Below, piece by piece: positions 6,068 through 9,717 of a stretch of DNA of 9,717 bases. Every line of letters starts with the position of its first letter. The stretch's first letter is position 1. The notes beneath the pieces were generated by a model. The model made no database searches. It was given only the letters and a program-made list of their open reading frames with translations, and had not been told where the DNA came from. Position numbers and translations under genes: made by a program. Source of the DNA: Verrucomicrobiales bacterium (lineage in GTDB: Bacteria > Verrucomicrobiota > Verrucomicrobiia > Verrucomicrobiales > DEV007); assembly GCA_003232855.1 (NCBI GenBank), contig QIKC01000365.1, forward strand, positions 1-9,717, read 5' to 3'.

Positions 6068-7834
6068 TCAGCGCACTTCGAACGCCACGCGATGGGCACT
6101 CTCGTGAACTCGCCCGTCCGACCCGTTCTTTACCCCCTCGCGCAATTCGATCTCCATCAACAAGAACTCGACCCCCATCTCTTCTAGGGCATCGCGAACC
6201 ATCACGCACCTGACCCTTGCCAAGCCCTCCCCAACCCCCTCGGCAGTATTGCCAAACAACGCCAAAGACGCGCCGGGAACTGCGGTGAAAGCCGTCACCA
6301 AGCCTTGCAATTTCGCTCGCTGCGCAGGCTCCAAATCGGAACTCGCCGCATCGAAATAGATCACCGTATCCGCTGTCGCCGACTCTAACGCCATCACATC
6401 CTCATCGCTCGGCCCCTCGACCGCCGCGAGGCGGATCTCGATCACCCGCTTGTATTCCCCGACCGGAAACGCGTTCTCCACTAGAGCGCGCAGCACATCG
6501 CCACTCTCAGCATCAACCACCTCCACCTCCAGCGCCACCTCGTCAGCGTGTACCGAAAGTGCCCCCCAACGAACCGAGCCGATAAAAACCGGCACCAACC
6601 CAACCATCTTATCCACCCACGGCGCCACCCCAACCCCCAACCCATAGGTAATCGTCGCCACCGGCGGCTCCTCCGCTCCACAGTGCGAGCGCACCGTTTC
6701 GACGAACGGCCGCCCCACCGCCACCTCGGAAAGCAGCCCCTGCAGCCGCACCACGCCATCCTCCCCACGAAAGATCACAAGACTCGGCGGCCGCAACGGA
6801 GCGACCACGGCGAGCTGATTATCGATCTTCATTTCCAACCCATCGAAGGCCTGCCCTACCATCTCTGCGAGCGCCTCGCGCGTGACCTCAGCACGCACCT
6901 CGCCCACCATCAAAAACTCCCCTTCCGAAACCGCGATCTGCAAGCCTTCAACCTCGGTGACCAAACCGGGGATCACCTCGATCAAAGCCCCTCCCCAACT
7001 CGCCGCCACGATGTGGTCGCCATCCTCCATCTGCTCCTCAACCGAACCACCGCGACCGGAATTTTTCACCAAATTCACAAGACGACGCCGCAGCTCCGCA
7101 TCCCGCAACTGCCCATAGAGAGAATGTCCGCCACCGGCGAGCGGCGCGATGGCAAAGGTTGCCCGCTCCTCCGGGACGACCCGTTGCAGCCCGTCGGAAA
7201 GCACCACCCCACTATCGATAAACGCGCCGCGCGCCGCAGCCAGGATCTCGTCGCGGCGCGCCTCCGAAAAAATCTCACCCACCAGCAACAACTCGCTGCC
7301 AAACACAGCGAAGCCAGCACCCACCGGAACCTGATCGAGATAAGCACCGAGCCAACCCTCGACCGCCTCCACCCAAACCGCAGGCTCGATGTCATCAGCG
7401 ATCATCAACCCACCCTCAATCTCCGCCCCCGCACCCAACGCCACCCGCAAGGCGCTCTCCAGCCGAACCGCAATCGCCTCGCTCGCAACCCGCCCCTCGA
7501 CCGCCCAAACACCCTCGCCCAGCGACTCGACAGCAAACGATGCCGGTTCCAGCGGTGCCATCTCCACCCTGCTTTCGACCACCCGCACCCCCGGCAGCTC
7601 CCCCACCAGCGCCACCACCGCCGCCAATTGCCCGGGCTCGCGCACGACACCGGCGACCAACCCGTCACGCCCCTCAAACGTCACCGTCAACTCCGCACCC
7701 AAACCCGCCAGCGCCCGATCCGCGCTCTCCGAGAGCGCCGCCTCGATCGGCTGCTTGAGCAAAGTGACCCCAGCACACAGCAGCCCCCCATAAAGGGCGA
7801 GCGCGAATAAGCCAGTCTGAATTCGGTGACGCAT
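6068..7834 (-). CDS. Multi-BON envelope protein with degenerate OmpA-like C-terminus
   Basis: Encodes 588 residues. An N-terminal hydrophobic segment (about 7-25, after MRHR) is an uncleaved signal anchor or signal peptide. The body repeats a BON-like pattern of hydrophobic strand, Gly, short charged turn, then helix about seven times: near residues 54-90, 106-134, 176-206, 233-260, 300-330, 357-384 and 423-457. Examples are LLLVGEIFSEARRDEILAAA and FLMVGEVRAEVTREALAEMV. BON domains are known envelope and phospholipid-associated modules. The C-terminus (about 490-555) resembles an OmpA-like domain: VIYFDAASSDLEP, a helix, LALFGNTAEG, then ARVR. The usual GHTD is replaced by GNTA, so peptidoglycan binding is doubtful. 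Closest known layout: BON plus OmpA proteins such as mycobacterial ArfA. ATG 7834 is chosen because it opens the hydrophobic segment; upstream in-frame TTG 7921 adds 29 unlikely residues. No ribosome binding site is visible. Confidence 0.75.
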   Translation of the reverse strand: MRHRIQTGLFALALYGGLLCAGVTLLKQPIEAALSESADRALAGLGAELTVTFEGRDGLVAGVVREPGQLAAVVALVGELPGVRVVESRVEMAPLEPASFAVESLGEGVWAVEGRVASEAIAVRLESALRVALGAGAEIEGGLMIADDIEPAVWVEAVEGWLGAYLDQVPVGAGFAVFGSELLLVGEIFSEARRDEILAAARGAFIDSGVVLSDGLQRVVPEERATFAIAPLAGGGHSLYGQLRDAELRRRLVNLVKNSGRGGSVEEQMEDGDHIVAASWGGALIEVIPGLVTEVEGLQIAVSEGEFLMVGEVRAEVTREALAEMVGQAFDGLEMKIDNQLAVVAPLRPPSLVIFRGEDGVVRLQGLLSEVAVGRPFVETVRSHCGAEEPPVATITYGLGVGVAPWVDKMVGLVPVFIGSVRWGALSVHADEVALEVEVVDAESGDVLRALVENAFPVGEYKRVIEIRLAAVEGPSDEDVMALESATADTVIYFDAASSDLEPAQRAKLQGLVTAFTAVPGASLALFGNTAEGVGEGLARVRCVMVRDALEEMGVEFLLMEIELREGVKNGSDGRVHESAHRVAFEVR

Positions 7835-7851
7835 CGGAAATTGGAGAGACG

Positions 7852-7882
7852 AAAAAAAAGCCCCTAAACTCCGCTCGCAGGG
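7852..7882 (-). terminator. Possible weak intrinsic terminator between the HhH and BON genes
   Basis: On the minus strand a run of eight T (7859-7852) follows CCCT (7882-7879) and AGGG (7865-7862), which can form a 4-bp stem with a 13-base loop. The T run is as expected for an intrinsic terminator of the HhH gene, but the stem is short and the loop long. It lies in the 89-bp gap before the BON gene. The T run could equally be leader sequence. Confidence 0.25.
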
Positions 7883-7923
7883 TACACACAAACGCCCGGT
7901 GCGGTCACGCAGAAAAAACAATC

Positions 7924-8523
7924 TTAACCACGCGCCGCCCTGACCAACGCCGCCGCCTGCCTCTTCCAGCCATCACGTTGGATCCGCCCCTTGAACGAAA
8001 GAAGCCCATCGAACGCCGCGATCTGCGCCACCTTCCAACCAGCGATCTGCCGATAGGTATAAATCCCAGCGGTATGCAATTTGCCCTCGAGCACTTTGCC
8101 AACACCAGAAATTTTCTTCAAATCGTCAACCACCTTAGGCCGCTTAGTAAAAACCACACCCATTTCCGGATCGAGCCTCGCCCCAGTCGGCACCGCCGCA
8201 GACTTCTTCTTCGGCGCCACCTTGCGCTTCGCCGCAACTTTCTTCTTCGGCGCCGCCTTCTTCTTCGCCGCCACTTTGCGCGCCGGTCGAGGCGACACCG
8301 CCAATTTCCGCGAAACCGAGCGACGGGGAGCCGCCGAACGCCTCGCCACCGGTGCCGAACGCACGACCAATGGCACCGCATCCGTCGCCACCTCAGTGAA
8401 CAACAACTCGTACAAGGGCAGCAACCAACCACTCGCCAAGAACATCAATGGCAGCGCCAAAACGATAAACCCAATAAGAAAAACGAGGCCTGAGCCTACT
8501 AATACCTGCGTGAAATCGATCAT
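7924..8523 (-). CDS. Membrane-anchored protein with H1-like Lys/Ala linker and helix-hairpin-helix domain
   Basis: Encodes 199 residues in three parts. Residues about 8-42 are strongly hydrophobic with a Pro break (VLALPLMFLASGWLLPLY): one long or two short membrane helices. Residues about 55-110 are Ala/Pro/Lys/Arg-rich with repeats such as APKKKVAAKRKV, like the tail of histone H1 or bacterial H1-like proteins. Residues about 130-199 form a helix-hairpin-helix domain: DDLKKISGVGKVLEGKLHTA, then YRQIAGW, then LSFKGRIQRDGWKRQA. This type is known fused to ribosomal protein L21 and to NADH dehydrogenase subunit E in some bacteria. DNA binding is plausible from the basic linker and HhH but not shown. 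ATG 8523 is preceded by GAGAAA, a weak ribosome binding site, and by an AT-rich promoter region. The 89-bp gap to the BON gene carries a T-run. It may tether DNA or a protein partner to the membrane; that is inference. Confidence 0.8.
   Translation of the reverse strand: MIDFTQVLVGSGLVFLIGFIVLALPLMFLASGWLLPLYELLFTEVATDAVPLVVRSAPVARRSAAPRRSVSRKLAVSPRPARKVAAKKKAAPKKKVAAKRKVAPKKKSAAVPTGARLDPEMGVVFTKRPKVVDDLKKISGVGKVLEGKLHTAGIYTYRQIAGWKVAQIAAFDGLLSFKGRIQRDGWKRQAAALVRAARG
8194..8283 (-). repeat. Degenerate tandem repeat coding for the Lys/Ala linker
   Basis: TTCTTCTTCGGCGCC occurs exactly at 8204-8218 and 8240-8254 (36 bases apart), and again with one mismatch at 8258-8272. On the coding strand these encode the Ala-Pro/Ala-Lys-Lys-Lys blocks, with a 12-residue and a 6-residue period. 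Such repeats can expand or contract by slippage, so linker length may vary between relatives. Confidence 0.7.
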
Positions 8524-8541
8524 TTTCTCAAAAATTAAAAG

Positions 8542-8571
8542 ATTTCACAATTAACCCTTAACTTTTGTAAA
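8542..8571 (-). promoter_or_regulatory. AT-rich promoter region of the HhH gene
   Basis: The stretch 8524-8600 is strikingly AT-rich against the GC-rich surroundings. On the minus strand TTTACA (8571-8566, 5 of 6) and TGAAAT (8547-8542, 4 of 6) are 18 bases apart, putting the transcript start about 12 bases before the ATG. A TTAA-n3-TTAA motif (8551-8561) sits in the spacer and could be a regulator site. An alternative -10, TTTAAT, lies closer to the ATG. Confidence 0.4.
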
Positions 8572-8603
8572 ATAAAGTAAAATCCCCATAAAAAAGCGAC
8601 GCC

Positions 8604-9324
8604 CTACAGCGATTTCACCCACCCGACCACGCCATCGACCATCGCCGCGAGGTGCTCAGGCTCACTGAACGCCCCCAGAGATCAACAGCTTGCGCTTCGG
8701 CTCGTGCGCCTTCTCGAAAATGTCATCGGTATCTCGCACCAGCACGACATCGTCCTCGCTGCCGTGAACCAACATCCAAGGCACGCGAACCTCCGAACCC
8801 TTAGCGACGAGAGTGTCCATCGCCGTCAAATCATCGACAAAAGTTTGCGACAGCGGGCAATCCTCATCCTCCCACATATCGCCACCACCCGGCGTGACAT
8901 CGCCGAATTCCGTCTCGACGAATTTTTTCGTATCGACCATGCCAGCCAGCGAAACCAGCGCTTTGATTCTCTCGTCCGAACTCGCGCGCAACACACCAAC
9001 CGCACCGCCCATACTATGCCCCGCGTAGTAAACCGTCTTACCCGCAGCACTCAAGGCATCGATCACAGCGCCGAGGTCGCCGACCTCCTTACTAATAGTA
9101 GCATCGCCGAACCCGCCTTCCGAATCCCCATTGCCAGCAAACGAAAAGCGCAAAGCGGAGACCCCCGCAGCAGCCAAGCCAGAGGCCAAACCCGCAACCA
9201 ACGGCCGATCCTTATCCCCGGTAACACCGTGGCCGATAGCCACCACCACATCGCCACCCCCATCGTGAAACGTGTAATCGATTCTCTCTCCCTGCGCGTT
9301 GCGTATTTCAGAATTCATAGCCAT
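8604..9324 (-). pseudogene. Alpha/beta hydrolase, frameshifted at the catalytic histidine
   Basis: The intact frame (8662-9324) gives 220 residues of a small cytoplasmic serine hydrolase of the S33/Hydrolase_4 type: HGVTGDKDRP (oxyanion region), FSFAGNGDSEGG, nucleophile S104 in GHSMGG, and D191 in HGSEDDVV. It then ends abruptly as LLISGGVQ-stop. In another frame the missing tail continues at once: FSEPEHLAAM, then VDGVVGWVKSL, ending at TAG 8604-8606. Relatives normally read about ISGADHVFSEP here, so a net loss of about 8 bases near 8670-8676 removes the catalytic His and shifts the frame. A sequencing error in the five-G run (8672-8676) would restore frame but not the His. The start is ATG 9324 (MAMN) or ATG 9318 (MNSE); no ribosome binding site decides, and the promoter-like pair upstream fits 9318 better. 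The enolase-family gene lies 63 bp upstream on the same strand. Substrate unknown. Confidence 0.75.
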
Positions 9325-9326
9325 CA

Positions 9327-9355
9327 GCTATAACGTCGGCTCGCGGCATGTGCAA
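9327..9355 (-). promoter_or_regulatory. Promoter-like pair before the alpha/beta hydrolase
   Basis: On the minus strand TTGCAC (9355-9350, 3 of 6) and TATAGC (9332-9327, 4 of 6) are 17 bases apart. The -10-like element ends 8 bases before the second ATG (9318) but only 2 before the first (9324). The -35 overlaps the near-palindrome GTGC-GTT-GCAC (9360-9350), a possible operator. Confidence 0.3.
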
Positions 9356-9387
9356 CGCACCTCGTAGCCAGCGGTAATTTTCCGCAC

Positions 9388-9717
9388 TCACACCACCGGC
9401 GCAGACAGCTCCCTCTCGATCTCATCCACCCGATAGCCAAAGCCAGCGCCAGACAACGTCGATGCATCCAGCATGCCCCCCTTCCGCTTGAACAATCCGG
9501 GGTGAACCGCCTGTTCGGGAAGACTAGCGGCGGGGTAAAATTGCATAGCGTTCGACTCGACACCCATGATCGTCCCCGCGTTCGCGGCCAACAAGAAATG
9601 CGGAATCTGTGCCAGCATCGGGTTAGTCAAATCCTGCACCATCAGTGTCATCCCGTGCTCCTTGGCCCAACAAAGGCTCAACAGCGCACCAGTCTGAGTC
9701 TTGCAAGTCTTCAGAGC
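9388..9717 (-). CDS. Enolase-superfamily enzyme (mandelate racemase/muconate lactonizing type), C-terminal part
   Basis: The frame is open from the window edge to TGA at 9388-9390, giving the last 109 residues; the N-terminal domain and most of the barrel lie outside. Recognisable blocks are ALKTCKTQTGALLSLCWAKE (sixth barrel strand, with the Lys-x-x-Lys pattern, and the helix after it), MVQDLTNP, HFLLAANAGTIMG, and the end VHPGLFKRKGG then GAGFGYRVDEI, the usual end of bacterial members. These enzymes abstract a proton next to a carboxylate using Mg2+, giving racemases, epimerases, dehydratases or cycloisomerases. The metal-binding acids are not in this fragment, so the reaction cannot be told. 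A TTG at 9681 is not the start: the frame and the family's conservation run through it to the window edge. It ends 63 bp before the hydrolase gene. Confidence 0.8.
   Translation of the reverse strand, partial: ALKTCKTQTGALLSLCWAKEHGMTLMVQDLTNPMLAQIPHFLLAANAGTIMGVESNAMQFYPAASLPEQAVHPGLFKRKGGMLDASTLSGAGFGYRVDEIERELSAPVV

Noticed and set aside
6548..7810. 420-codon plus-strand frame opposite the BON gene
   Set aside because: Arg/His/Pro/Gln-rich shadow. The minus strand shows regular repeats and a signal anchor, which marks it as the coding strand.
8194..8283. CRISPR-like or satellite array suggested by the repeated TTCTTCTTCGG motif
   Set aside because: Spacing is in whole codons and the repeats encode the Lys/Ala linker of the HhH protein; no unique spacers.
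9371..9385. GCGG-n7-CCGC inverted repeat after the enolase-family stop as a terminator
   Set aside because: Only a 4-bp stem and no T run after it on the transcribed strand.

Overview
The window is GC-rich bacterial chromosomal DNA with densely packed genes. It holds six complete or near-complete protein genes, one disrupted gene, and a gene fragment at each edge. Two things suggest the Planctomycetes-Verrucomicrobia group, possibly an opitute-like verrucomicrobium. One is the secreted amylase, whose tail combines an Asp-rich calcium-type repeat with a small 'W...FYRV' beta domain. The other is the style of the enolase-superfamily and alpha/beta-hydrolase proteins. This placement is inferred from protein character only; there is no rRNA or other marker.

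Layout. Positions 1-114 (+) are the last 37 codons of an unidentified gene, followed by a clear 9-bp-stem hairpin (149-176). A secreted GH13 alpha-amylase-family enzyme (275-3358, +) and an exported HAD-superfamily phosphatase (3414-4406, +) follow in tandem. An MFS exporter (4416-5618, -) runs tail-to-tail into them with only 9 bp between. It is divergent from a 100-codon hypothetical gene (5743-6045, +). That small gene is in turn tail-to-tail with a minus-strand series: an envelope protein with about seven BON-like repeats and a degenerate OmpA-like end (6068-7834), a membrane-anchored protein with a histone-H1-like linker and a helix-hairpin-helix domain (7924-8523), an alpha/beta hydrolase broken near its end (8604-9324), and the C-terminal part of an enolase-superfamily enzyme (9388-9717, running off the window).

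How the genes relate. The amylase and HAD phosphatase are both predicted to be exported and could share a transcript; a link to extracellular carbohydrate or phosphate scavenging is inference only. The other genes look like independent housekeeping or envelope functions. No CRISPR array, tRNA, rRNA, insertion sequence or phage module was seen, and no stretch over 300 bases lacks a gene.

Points most worth a second look: (i) the alpha/beta hydrolase has lost reading frame exactly where its catalytic His should be; (ii) four genes without a visible ribosome binding site have a promoter-like -35/-10 pair ending 8-10 bases before the ATG, suggesting leaderless transcripts; (iii) the multi-BON protein has lost the usual peptidoglycan-binding residues of its OmpA-like end; (iv) the membrane-anchored, H1-like, HhH protein is an unusual architecture. 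I see no convincing multi-gene defence or other novel system here.
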